A stretch of 37,417 nucleotides of DNA from Ferrimicrobium sp. GTDB taxonomy: Bacteria > Actinomycetota > Acidimicrobiia > Acidimicrobiales > Acidimicrobiaceae. The stretch spans positions 1 through 37,417 of the forward strand of contig JALCZJ010000026.1 of NCBI GenBank assembly GCA_022690815.1, given 5' to 3'. The first letter of the stretch is position 1. Every line of letters starts with the position of its first letter. Below, in pieces: positions 1 through 6,338 of this stretch. A model generated the notes under the pieces. The model was given only the letters and a program-made list of their open reading frames with translations, was not told where the DNA came from and did no database searches. The translations under genes and the position numbers were made by a program.

Positions 1-967
1 CGCGGGAAGTTGTGTGGTGCCAGTCCTTGCGACGACGGGCGGCCTTGGCTCGAATTGCAGCGATAGCGTCGTAGGTCTTGCGCTCGTTTGCCGATCTTGC
101 CCTTGCCTCGCCCACCGGAGCGGTCCCACCTAGCATGACGTTGTCGGGCACTCTTGCGTTCGAGGTACCTGAGATGGCGTTTCTCGCCGGGAGTCAGCCA
201 GTCAGAGTGGGTGAATTCGGTGCCATCTGATCCAGCCAGTAAGATGGCCACGCCCCGGTCGAACCCGACGACCGGCCTGGACTCCACCGAGGATCGCAGA
301 GCAGGCTTCGGGAGTTCCATCCGCAGCGCCAGTGTCCGGCGACCGTAGTCGTTGATGACGCGAGCACCAGTGACTCTGGTTCCGACCAGAATCGGGCGAT
401 GGTACCGGATCTTTACCGCCCCCACCTTGGGGATCTGGACGGTGGCGAACTTTTTGGAGACCCTGGTGATGTTCAGGTCTCGGGCCTGGGGATATCGAAC
501 GATGGGCGACTCTTCGAGAGTTTGTGGAATTGAGGCGCACCACTGACACCGGACCAACACCGCTCTCAAGCCTGCCAGTATCTCCTGGCGACCGATTGGC
601 AGGCTTGAGAGGGCAACGCTGCCAACCAAGGAATGTCCTTGCGAGCTTGAGACACCGCTTCATCCAGATCGGCTTTCTTCACCCGACGCAGTGGACGATT
701 GGATATCAACCACCACTCGTGGATCATGTTCCACAGCGCCCGGTCGAGATCAGTCATCCTCTTAAGCCCAGAGGCCTGTTCGATAGTTGGGTCAATGTGA
801 TACCGCCATGCACGCTGAACCGACGGATGGGCGGCCTTGCACCTTGCGAGCTTAGCCGCCTTGGCTTTTCTACTCTGCTCGGTAGGGCTGTTCGGGTCTT
901 GCTGCACTCTATACCAGTAGAGCACAGTAGTACTGGTGTCATGTGACTTGATCCAGATATCCGTCAT
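1..967 (-). pseudogene. tnpB: IS200/IS605-type TnpB (RNA-guided nuclease family), decayed and cut by the window edge
   Basis: Minus-strand reading gives TnpB-like blocks spread over several frames. The N-terminal part (967 to about 566) contains RYHIDPTIEQASGLKRM and DIPWLAALPSQACQS and ends at an in-frame stop at 566-568. The next block (CWSGVSGAPQFHK) runs in the same frame past that stop. Near 480 the homology changes frame and continues as DLNITRVSKKFATVQIPKVG and then VVGFDRGVAIL, the first RuvC-like Asp motif. Near 90-100 it shifts again to a frame reading AAIRAKAARRRKDWHHTTS at the left edge. So at least one stop and two frameshifts are visible and the protein cannot be made intact. 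TnpB proteins are accessory RuvC-like nucleases of IS605-type elements. The guide-RNA-encoding 3' end would lie beyond position 1. The family call rests on my recognition of these motifs. Confidence 0.8.
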
Positions 968-1344
968 GGCAGGCTTGTCATGCTCATTTGGTGTTTGTTA
1001 CTCAATACCGCCGTGGGGTGTTCACCGACCCATGCTCATTACCTGCGAGCAGACCATGCGTGAAACGTGTGAAGACTTTGGGCTCACCCTGGTAAAGTTC
1101 AACGGTGAAGACGATCACGTCCATCTACTTATTGAATTTCCGCCGACTGTGCAGCTCTCTAGGTTGGTGAACTCGCTCAAAGGGTGTGTCTTACCGGATG
1201 TTGCGCCAGAGGCATCCGGGACAGGTCAAGAACTACCTGTGGGAGAACCACTGCTGGTCGCGCTCCTACTATGTCGGTACTGCTGGTGGTGCGCCGGGGA
1301 GTGTCATCCGTGAGTATGTCGAGAGCCAACGGAGGCCATCGTGA
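950..1344 (+). pseudogene. tnpA: IS200/IS605-type TnpA (HUH Y1 transposase), multiply frameshifted
   Basis: The plus strand encodes all parts of a Y1 transposase but in different frames. They are DIRHGR (from about 956), CHAHLVFVTQYRRGVFTD (976-1029), MLITCEQTMRETCEDFGL followed by the HUH segment DHVHLLIEFPP, and finally SYRMLRQRHPGQVKNYLWE to VIREYVESQRRPS with a TGA at 1342-1344. The breaks fit a lost C in the CCC at 1029-1031 and an extra G in the GGG at 1182-1184, plus one near 970. The HVH metal-binding pair and the Tyr of IREYVESQ (expected nucleophile) are still readable. It is divergent from tnpB and overlaps its 5' end, as is usual in IS605-type elements. No intact start codon is seen in the first frame. 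It is surely inactive. Confidence 0.82.
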
Positions 1345-1372
1345 GTCTACGGATACCGGATGGGCGATTCAC

Positions 1373-1392
1373 CTCCCGCCTGAAGGCGGGAG
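1373..1392. repeat. Perfect 8-bp palindrome, likely IS200/IS605 subterminal hairpin
   Basis: CTCCCGCC, loop TGAA, GGCGGGAG. It lies 29 bp past the tnpA stop. Elements of this family carry subterminal hairpins recognised by TnpA rather than terminal inverted repeats, so this probably marks the tnpA-side end of the element. No T-tract follows, so a Rho-independent terminator is less likely. Confidence 0.5.
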
Positions 1393-1707
1393 CACTCTCG
1401 CCAGGCCCGGGAGAACTGGCACTCATCGCCCTCGAGATTCTGTTGGGCGCTAGCCGGACGCCTGTGTTCAGGTGGCAATCGGCCAGCAATTTGCGCGCTT
1501 CCCTTTTTGCCTGGAGAATGACGCCTGTGTATAAGTCTCGACTCGCCCTGTATGGCCATCAGCGCCCAGCCAAGTACGTACGTTTCAGTCTCTTAACTGG
1601 ATCGATAGACTGATTGAGGGCGATGGAGCTCGCTTACAGCTTTCCACAGCGTGATGACTCCTACAACAGTAAAATAACACCTTGAAGAGGTAGTTATCAT
1701 CGAATCC
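1393..1707. other. Non-coding gap between IS remnant and phosphatase pseudogene
   Basis: About 315 bp with no supportable gene on either strand. The decamer GACGCCTGTG occurs twice (near 1459 and 1520), which may be chance. A weak purine-rich GAAGAGG at 1684-1690 lies before the GTG of the next gene. Confidence 0.5.
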
Positions 1708-2322
1708 GTGGACCATCACAGCGCATACGAGGTCAACATCTACCTCGTTCGGCACGGACAAACTGAGCTCAACGCGACTGGCGTCCTACGTGGTCACCTC
1801 GATCCCCCACTTGATCCCGTGGCCTAACAAGAGGCACGCTTGCCCGCCAGAGCGCTGGCGCCGTTGCACCCCGATCTCATCGTCTTAAGCCCGCTCCTCC
1901 GAGCCGTTGCAACCGCGCAGGCGATCGCCTTCGCGTGTGGCCTAAACGTCAGAACTGACGAGGCCTTTATCGCTCGTGATCACGGCGACTGGGCAGGCTA
2001 CACGCTTAACGAGGTCGAGGCACAGTTCCAAACCATCGACAATGCGCCAGGCGTCGAGTTGCACACCGCCGCGGGGATCCGAGCCCGCAAAGCCCTCGAG
2101 CTCGTTGCGGATCAGGCAAAAGCTGTTGGTGTGGTTGTCGCCCACGATGCGATCAACCGCCTCCTGATCAACGCTGTCGAACTTGAGCACTTCGCCAAGA
2201 TCGAGGAGATCTCGCAACCCACGGGGTCCTTGAACCAACTCCAGCGTTCGGGGTCCACGTGGTCGATGATGCGCGTGGGTATCCACGCTAGTGGGCGCGT
2301 GGGTGCTTGGCTCGCACGCTGA
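1708..2322 (+). pseudogene. Histidine phosphatase (phosphoglycerate-mutase-like) with internal ochre stop
   Basis: One frame from GTG 1708 reads VNIYLVRHGQTELNATG with the catalytic RHG at 1750-1758. It continues through VLRGHLDPPLDPVA to an in-frame TAA at 1825-1827, then resumes without a frame change as LAPLHPDLIVLSPLLRA and VGVVVAHDAINRLLINA (the second catalytic His region), ending at TGA 2320-2322. Full length would be about 204 residues, normal for the phosphoglycerate mutase/alpha-ribazole phosphatase superfamily. The family acts through a phospho-histidine intermediate; the substrate here is unknown. The TAA falls between the RHG motif and the rest of the fold, so any product restarted downstream (TTG at 1840) would lack the catalytic His. 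The next gene begins 12 bp later, suggesting a former operon. Confidence 0.75.
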
Positions 2323-2334
2323 CCGGAGCCTTTG

Positions 2335-2561
2335 ATGAGCGATCTCGACGGCATCGAGGATCCCGCCAGGAACTCGCTACGCTCGCCCACGGTGATCGAC
2401 GTCTCATGGAGCGCGCCCACCGGTACATCCGTGATGCGATGGAACATGGACCAGACAACACGACACTCGGGCAAATGCATACCTTCCGGCGACGCGCATT
2501 CGAGAAGGAATCGTGGGGCTGGGATGACAAGGATGGGGAGTCGCATCGCTACCTCTCGTAA
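2335..2561 (+). pseudogene. Short unknown protein, frameshifted near 2367
   Basis: The sequence GGAG-CCTTTG-ATG gives a good start at 2335, 12 bp after the phosphatase stop. This frame reads MSDLDGIEDPAR and then becomes low-quality sequence. The +2 frame takes over as QELATLAHGDRRLMERAHR and GWDDKDGESHRYLS, stopping at TAA 2559-2561. Joined, these give a helical, charged protein of about 75 residues. One missing base near 2367 would explain the break. I do not recognise the family. Its tight spacing behind the phosphatase suggests they were once co-transcribed. Alternatively the frame starting upstream (TTG 2307) is the real one and nothing is broken, but that start has no ribosome site and overlaps the phosphatase. 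Confidence 0.4.
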
Positions 2562-2682
2562 TCGGAGGGCGCGGGTATAGCAGATGCATCGTGACGACGC
2601 CTATGGACAGGACTCGACTAGAGATCAGATACCTGCGGCCAGTTGGCACTAGGGATTGTCAAGGGATAGGTGAGGACGATCG

Positions 2683-3023
2683 ATGAACACGAAGCGACTT
2701 CTACAACCACAAGTCTTAATCGCAATCCTTCTTGTGCTGATTCTGGTGGGCGCTGTGCTCTTTGCGAATGGGTCATCTGATGGACCTCACTCGGGTGTCC
2801 TCTCTGTCGAAGCGATCGGTATCGCTATAACCCAGAAAGGGACATGTCCAGAAATTGCCCCAACCCTTGAGGCTCTGGAATAGTTGGCACTCAAGGAATC
2901 GTACTTGGCAGTTAGGGAGAATGCGTTACCTTTGGGCACAATAACTTTACTCCGAGGTTTACCGATCCAAAGCAAGCCCTTATGTCACTCTGTAAGAGCC
3001 ACGGGCTTCATGCGTCGTCTTAG
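2683..3023 (+). pseudogene. Small single-pass membrane protein, interrupted by TAG
   Basis: AGGTGAGGA precedes ATG 2683. The 66-residue frame has a clear N-terminal membrane segment (residues 11-29, VLIAILLVLILVGAVLF) followed by an exported-looking region ending at TAG 2881-2883. The same frame continues beyond the stop as LALKESYLAVRENALPLGT, which extends the helix before the stop (APTLEALE). A second frame then offers FTPRFTDPKQALMSLCKSHG and a TAG at 3021-3023. This pattern fits a protein of about 110 residues broken by a stop and a frameshift. It could also be a genuine 66-residue protein; the downstream part is inference. I do not recognise a family. Confidence 0.42.
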
Positions 3024-3261
3024 CGATATCCAATGGCACTGGAGTGGCGAACCCAATACGATCCACCTGAATTGCGAGAGGGTCGAGCGGAGACGAGACA
3101 GCGCTCATAATCCAAAAGGCCCATCAGGGGCCCCCACGCTTGTGGAGAGCCACATCGTTGCAAAGGTCCAAGTGTTGAAAAGGGCACTCGCTTCGATGAC
3201 AGCCACTATGGGGACTTGTCGGGTTTTCTGCAAGTCCGCAGGATTAAAACATGCCCTGACC
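3024..3261. other. Non-coding segment with a 7-bp hairpin beside the tRNA scar
   Basis: No gene seen. At 3212-3237 GGACTTG and CAAGTCC form a 7-bp perfect stem around a 12-nt loop. It lies 24 bp from the CCA end of the tRNA fragment, where an integrase arm or core structure, or an old tRNA terminator, might sit. There is no T-tract in either direction. Confidence 0.4.
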
Positions 3262-3308
3262 TGGTGGGCCCGGTGGGATTCAAACCCACGACCAAGGGAT
3301 TACGAGTC
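3262..3308 (-). other. 3'-half tRNA fragment (CCA end to anticodon loop), probable attachment-site scar
   Basis: Reading the minus strand from 3308 to 3262: loop CTCGTAA, stem TCCCT, variable TGGTC, a perfect T-arm (GTGGG-TTTGAAT-CCCAC), acceptor strand CGGGCCC, discriminator A and encoded CCA. The 5' half is missing: the strand opposite TCCCT reads GCTGA instead of AGGGA, no D-arm is present, and no matching acceptor strand occurs upstream. Homology therefore stops at the anticodon loop. Tyrosine-recombinase elements that integrate in tRNA genes recreate exactly such 3' pieces at their far end. The loop reads CGU (Thr), but the body resembles a CAU-type tRNA, so the parent tRNA is uncertain. 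Confidence 0.65.
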
Positions 3309-3430
3309 AGCTGGTAAGCGAAGCCCAGCGGGTACACGTCATGGTTCCCCATGGCTGAGACGAACCTTGCTGGAGGCAACTCGACCAGCCGCACGCACAA
3401 AGGGAACCTACTGCTTAACCCAGTAGTATG

Positions 3431-3651
3431 CCCGTATTGCTTAAACGCAGGGGGCCCAGCAAGGCAGCTGTGGCTGTTGCACACTCGATGCTCGATTGCG
3501 TTTGGCATCTACTCACCAATGACACCTTCTATGTAGACCCAGGGGCCGACGACTTCGATCGTCGTCGCGACCCAGCTATCCAGGCCAGGAAACTAGCTAG
3601 CTCTAGAGAGGCTTTGGGTTCGAGGTTACCATCACCCAGGCGGCCGTCTAA
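3431..3651 (+). pseudogene. C-terminal remnant of an IS110-family transposase
   Basis: The frame reads RRGPSKAAVAVAHSMLDCVW, then HLLTNDTFYVDPGADDFDRR and ARKLASS, matching the conserved C-terminal end of IS110-type DEDD/Ser transposases (pattern KAxVAVAHSxL...DFxRR). Near 3618-3622 one T appears to be lost. The other frame then supplies the natural end GFEVTITQAAV with TAA 3649-3651. Only about 73 residues of a protein of around 400 remain, and nothing of the RuvC-like half is found upstream. IS110 elements use a bridge RNA from their non-coding end; none can be recognised here. The remnant sits between the tRNA scar and the intact tRNA-Gly gene. Confidence 0.78.
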
Positions 3652-3920
3652 GGCCAACACCGACTCACCCTCTAGGGTCCGGTCTCGCGTGATGTTGAAC
3701 GTCACAGTGACGAAGCAACGCGGTTCGACCACCAAGACCGAAGACATCACAGTGCAAAACCAACTTGCCAGCACCCCCGCCTCTGACTGCCAGACTGCTA
3801 CACGCCGATGACACTGCAGACTCGCGCGCTCTGAATGCGGAAGTGAGATACGCATTACACCGCAACCAATTGGCACCCAATTCCGCGAATTATCAGGAGA
3901 GTTTCGCAAACAGCCCTTCG
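3652..3920. other. Non-coding gap between IS110 remnant and tRNA-Gly
   Basis: No gene supported. The segment just after the transposase stop may contain the former element end, but I see no clear repeat flanking it. Confidence 0.4.
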
Positions 3921-3993
3921 AGCGGACGACGGGACTCGAACCCGCGACCCTCACCTTGGCAAGGTGATGCTCTACCAACTGAGCCACGTCCGC
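3921..3993 (-). tRNA. tRNA-Gly (anticodon GCC)
   Basis: Minus-strand cloverleaf of 73 nt. Acceptor GCGGACG pairs with CGTCCGC, the D-arm holds GGCTCAGTTGGTAGAGC, the anticodon stem CACCT/AGGTG encloses loop TGCCAAG with anticodon GCC, and the T-arm is CGCGGGTTCGAGTCCCG. The discriminator is T and CCA is not encoded. All stems pair well, so the gene looks functional. It lies between the decayed strip and dut and is transcribed in the same direction as dut. Confidence 0.95.
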
Positions 3994-4039
3994 GTTATGA
4001 CCTACAGTATAACCGACGCTCTTCCAACGGCGACCAGCT

Positions 4040-4474
4040 TCAGTGATTGCCTGTATGGCCGAATCCACCCGATCCACGCTCGGTCTCGGTCAAGCTTGTT
4101 CGTTCAAGGAACTTGACCTCCGAGCGCCCCAGTATTACGAGTTGAGCGATGCGCTCCCCTGTTGAAAGCTCAACCTGATGTTCCCCCAGGTTGATCAGTA
4201 GTACCTTGATCTCGCCTCGGTACCCTGCGTCGATCAGACCAGGAGCATTCAAGACGGTGACGCCATGCCGGAGTGCAAGACCGCTCCTCGGCATGACGAG
4301 GCCCATCGTCTCGAGCGGAAGCTCGAGCGCCAGACCAGTCAAGCCGAGCCCTCGCGAGCCAGGTGCAAGGTGCAACGGCTCAACCAAAACAAGATCCGCC
4401 CCGGCATCACCAATTCGTTGGTGCTTAGGAACTTGCGCAAGCGGATGTAACCGCTTGATTCCGACCTCAGTCAT
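4040..4474 (-). CDS. dut: Deoxyuridine 5'-triphosphate nucleotidohydrolase (dUTPase)
   Basis: Hydrolyses dUTP to dUMP and pyrophosphate, keeping uracil out of DNA and feeding dTMP synthesis; cytosolic homotrimer. The 144-residue product has all five trimeric-dUTPase motifs in order: DAGADL (23-28), PRSGLA (62-67), NAPGLIDAGYRGEIKV (76-91, with the catalytic Asp at 82), GERIAQ (106-111) and the flexible C-terminal RGSGGFGHTG (133-142). Length is typical. An upstream extension of 34 codons is open, but ATG 4474 overlaps the stop of the mannosyltransferase gene as ATGA and starts just before the conserved fold, so it is preferred. The 4-nt overlap suggests translational coupling to the upstream gene, an unusual functional partner. 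Confidence 0.95.
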   Translation of the reverse strand: MTEVGIKRLHPLAQVPKHQRIGDAGADLVLVEPLHLAPGSRGLGLTGLALELPLETMGLVMPRSGLALRHGVTVLNAPGLIDAGYRGEIKVLLINLGEHQVELSTGERIAQLVILGRSEVKFLERTSLTETERGSGGFGHTGNH

Positions 4475-5268
4475 GGTTTGGGGTGCACCAGCTTCTCCAG
4501 GCGGTTGATCAAGCGGTCTTGACGAGCATCGCGCCGAAGCCAACTGATACGACGCGCAAGCCCCCACACGGTGCACAGCAACATCGCCTCAACCACGATA
4601 TCCGTGGACATTTTAGAGCTTCCTTCTCGCCGATCATGGAACGTGATTGGTACCTCGACAACACGAAAACCCAGGTTGGAGATGAGATGGGCCATCTCCA
4701 CTTGAAATCCATAGCCATCGGCACGCACGGTCTCAAGGTCGATCATTCCAAGCGCTTGCGCATCGTAGGCACGAAAGCCGGCCGTGGCATCACGAACTTT
4801 AAGCCCCAACATCATCGCCGCGTAGAGGTTACCGATCCGAGAGATCAGCAATCGAGAGGTCGCCAGTCCATCTGAGGATCCACCCGCCACATAACGGGAT
4901 CCGATCGCCAACCCCGCGCCCTTGTCAAGCGCCTCCAGCAACGAAGGAATCACCGCTGGATCATGAGAAAAATCAGCGTCGATTTCAACCACAGCGCTCG
5001 CGCCGTTGGCAAGCGCCTCACGAAATCCAGCCCGATAGGCAGCACCCAACCCAGCCTTGCCAGGACGACGTAACACACGGACCAGCTGGTCATACGTTGC
5101 CACTTTGTCAACAAGATCCGCTGTTCCGTCAGGCGAGCTATCGTCGACCACAAGGATGGTGGCCGCAGGTACGGCTTGGCGCACGGACTCGACAAGATCG
5201 ACGATGTTGCCAGCCTCATTGTAGGTTGGAATAATCACCCATGGATGGTTCGACACCGTTCGATCCAT
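4471..5268 (-). CDS. Polyprenol monophosphomannose synthase (GT2 family)
   Basis: Transfers mannose from GDP-mannose to polyprenyl phosphate, giving the lipid-linked donor used at the membrane for glycolipid and protein mannosylation. The 265-residue product is a soluble DPM1/Ppm1-type GT2 enzyme. It shows WVIIPTYNEAGNI (10-22), VVDDSSPDGTAD (40-51), the DXD-like EIDADFSHDP (95-104), and later GFRAYDAQAL and DGYGFQVEM, with no C-terminal membrane segments. It also lacks the fused apolipoprotein acyltransferase domain found in some mycobacterial Ppm1 proteins. Start ATG 5268 follows GAAGGGG. It overlaps dut by ATGA. It is divergent from orn across a gap of 69 bp, which must hold both promoters. 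Substrate GDP-mannose is inferred from family resemblance; other dolichyl-P sugars are possible. Confidence 0.85.
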   Translation of the reverse strand: MDRTVSNHPWVIIPTYNEAGNIVDLVESVRQAVPAATILVVDDSSPDGTADLVDKVATYDQLVRVLRRPGKAGLGAAYRAGFREALANGASAVVEIDADFSHDPAVIPSLLEALDKGAGLAIGSRYVAGGSSDGLATSRLLISRIGNLYAAMMLGLKVRDATAGFRAYDAQALGMIDLETVRADGYGFQVEMAHLISNLGFRVVEVPITFHDRREGSSKMSTDIVVEAMLLCTVWGLARRISWLRRDARQDRLINRLEKLVHPKP

Positions 5269-5337
5269 ACACCCCTTCTTGCTTGATGTAAACGTTTGCT
5301 ACCCCAGATAGCATACACAACGGGTAACCTGACTGTC

Positions 5338-5895
5338 ATGTTGGCATGGATGGACCTTGAGATGACAGGTCTAGAACCTGAGCGTCACGTCATCATCGAA
5401 ATCGCGATGATCATTACCGACGACGACCTCAATATCGTGGAGGAGTTCGGGCCGGTAGTGCTGCACGCCACCGACGCGGAGTTAGCACAGATGGAGAGGG
5501 TCGTCGTCAACATGCATGAGGCAAACGGTCTGCTCTCGGATGTCCGTAGCTCCGCCGTCACGCTTGCCGAGGCCAACGAGGCCACGCTGACGTTCTTGAA
5601 GCGCCATTGTCCAAACGCCGGTCAAGTGCCTCTCTGTGGCAACTCGATCGGCACCGATCGCCGTTTTCTCGCCAAATACATGCCAGAGGTGGAGAACTGG
5701 CTTCACTACCGCTCGGTCGACGTGTCAAGCATCAAGGAGTTGGCCAAGCGATGGTACCCGGACATCAACGAGCTGGTGCCGAAGAAGGATAGCTCGCACC
5801 GCGCGCTCGACGATACCCGTGACAGTATCGCTGAGCTTAAGTTCTACCGGGAGCACCTATTTATCAGGACTCCCGCCATGCTCGAGGGACACTAG
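5338..5895 (+). CDS. orn: Oligoribonuclease (DEDDh 3'-5' exoribonuclease)
   Basis: Degrades 2-5 nt RNAs, and in many bacteria pGpG from c-di-GMP breakdown, to mononucleotides in the cytosol. The 185-residue product carries WMDLEMTGL (Asp6, Glu8), CGNSIGTDRRF (Asp107) and the DEDDh end HRALDD (His154, Asp159). Length equals the usual family size. The open frame extends upstream to 5296, but ATG 5338 gives the canonical N-terminus (MLAWMDLEMTGL). The presence of three GGDEF-or-HDOD signalling proteins in this window makes pGpG turnover a relevant role. Its last 39 bp are antisense to the end of the crtO-like gene, so the two 3' ends overlap convergently. Confidence 0.95.
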   Translation: MLAWMDLEMTGLEPERHVIIEIAMIITDDDLNIVEEFGPVVLHATDAELAQMERVVVNMHEANGLLSDVRSSAVTLAEANEATLTFLKRHCPNAGQVPLCGNSIGTDRRFLAKYMPEVENWLHYRSVDVSSIKELAKRWYPDINELVPKKDSSHRALDDTRDSIAELKFYREHLFIRTPAMLEGH

Positions 5896-6336
5896 CCTCG
5901 AGAGTCGCCTTCTGTTATAGCGCTGCACCGCAACGAATGGCAGGTTTGCGCCGATGGTATAGATCGCCGGAACTACAACAAAGCCGCCGTGCAGCCACAC
6001 TAGGGGCACCCATTGTGTCAACAGCAAGAGCGTGTGAACGACCTCGGCACGTATGGTCTCGAGATACATCCGGACCAGCACGCTGCGATCACGTGTTGCC
6101 AGGTGTCGTTTGGAAACACCGCCCCCAAAGCGTCCGGCCTCTGGCAAATGATCTTTCCAGGCATCGATATGCAGAACGTGACGGTACCAACCTGTGCTGG
6201 GACCCCCAAGCCACCACTGATGCTGGCCAAGCCGAGAGAGTGTAGGCACCGACATACGGGCCACCGCGAAGCCAACCAGAACACTCGAACCCACCCAGTA
6301 GACAATCGCGAGACCAACGCCGACGATGCTCGACAT
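5857..6336 (-). CDS. CrtO-like acyltransferase (glycosyl-4,4'-diaponeurosporenoate acyltransferase family)
   Basis: In Staphylococcus the family member CrtO esterifies the glucose of glycosyl-4,4'-diaponeurosporenoate with a fatty acid, the last step to staphyloxanthin. The 159-residue product closely follows that family: GPSTGWYRHVLHIDAWKDHL (45-64), GGGVSKRHL (71-79), ETIRAEVVH (93-101) and, near the C-terminus, NLPFVAVQRYNRRRLSRL (131-148). Hydrophobic stretches near residues 6-25 and 103-135 indicate a membrane protein. Start ATG 6336 follows AAGGAG with good spacing and lies 2 bp after the stop of the glycosyltransferase gene. The longer open frame to 6510 is rejected because it would run deep into that gene. 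The 3' end is antisense to orn for 39 bp. The actual pigment substrate is inferred. Confidence 0.83.
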   Translation of the reverse strand: MSSIVGVGLAIVYWVGSSVLVGFAVARMSVPTLSRLGQHQWWLGGPSTGWYRHVLHIDAWKDHLPEAGRFGGGVSKRHLATRDRSVLVRMYLETIRAEVVHTLLLLTQWVPLVWLHGGFVVVPAIYTIGANLPFVAVQRYNRRRLSRLVSLEHGGSPDK

Positions 6337-6338
6337 GG

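Noticed and set aside
3262-3335. Complete tRNA using GTACCCG (3329-3335) as 5' acceptor strand
   Set aside because: Five of seven acceptor bases match, but there is no D-arm, the D-loop GG is absent and the anticodon stem does not pair, so it looks like chance next to a true 3' fragment.
3206-3508. Minus-strand frame of 100 codons
   Set aside because: It translates the tRNA fragment and the antisense of the IS110 remnant; no motif or start signal.
3529-4077. Minus-strand open frame of 182 codons
   Set aside because: It reads straight through the tRNA-Gly gene (giving the familiar artefact ADVAQLVEHHLAKV) and overlaps the IS110 remnant on the other strand.
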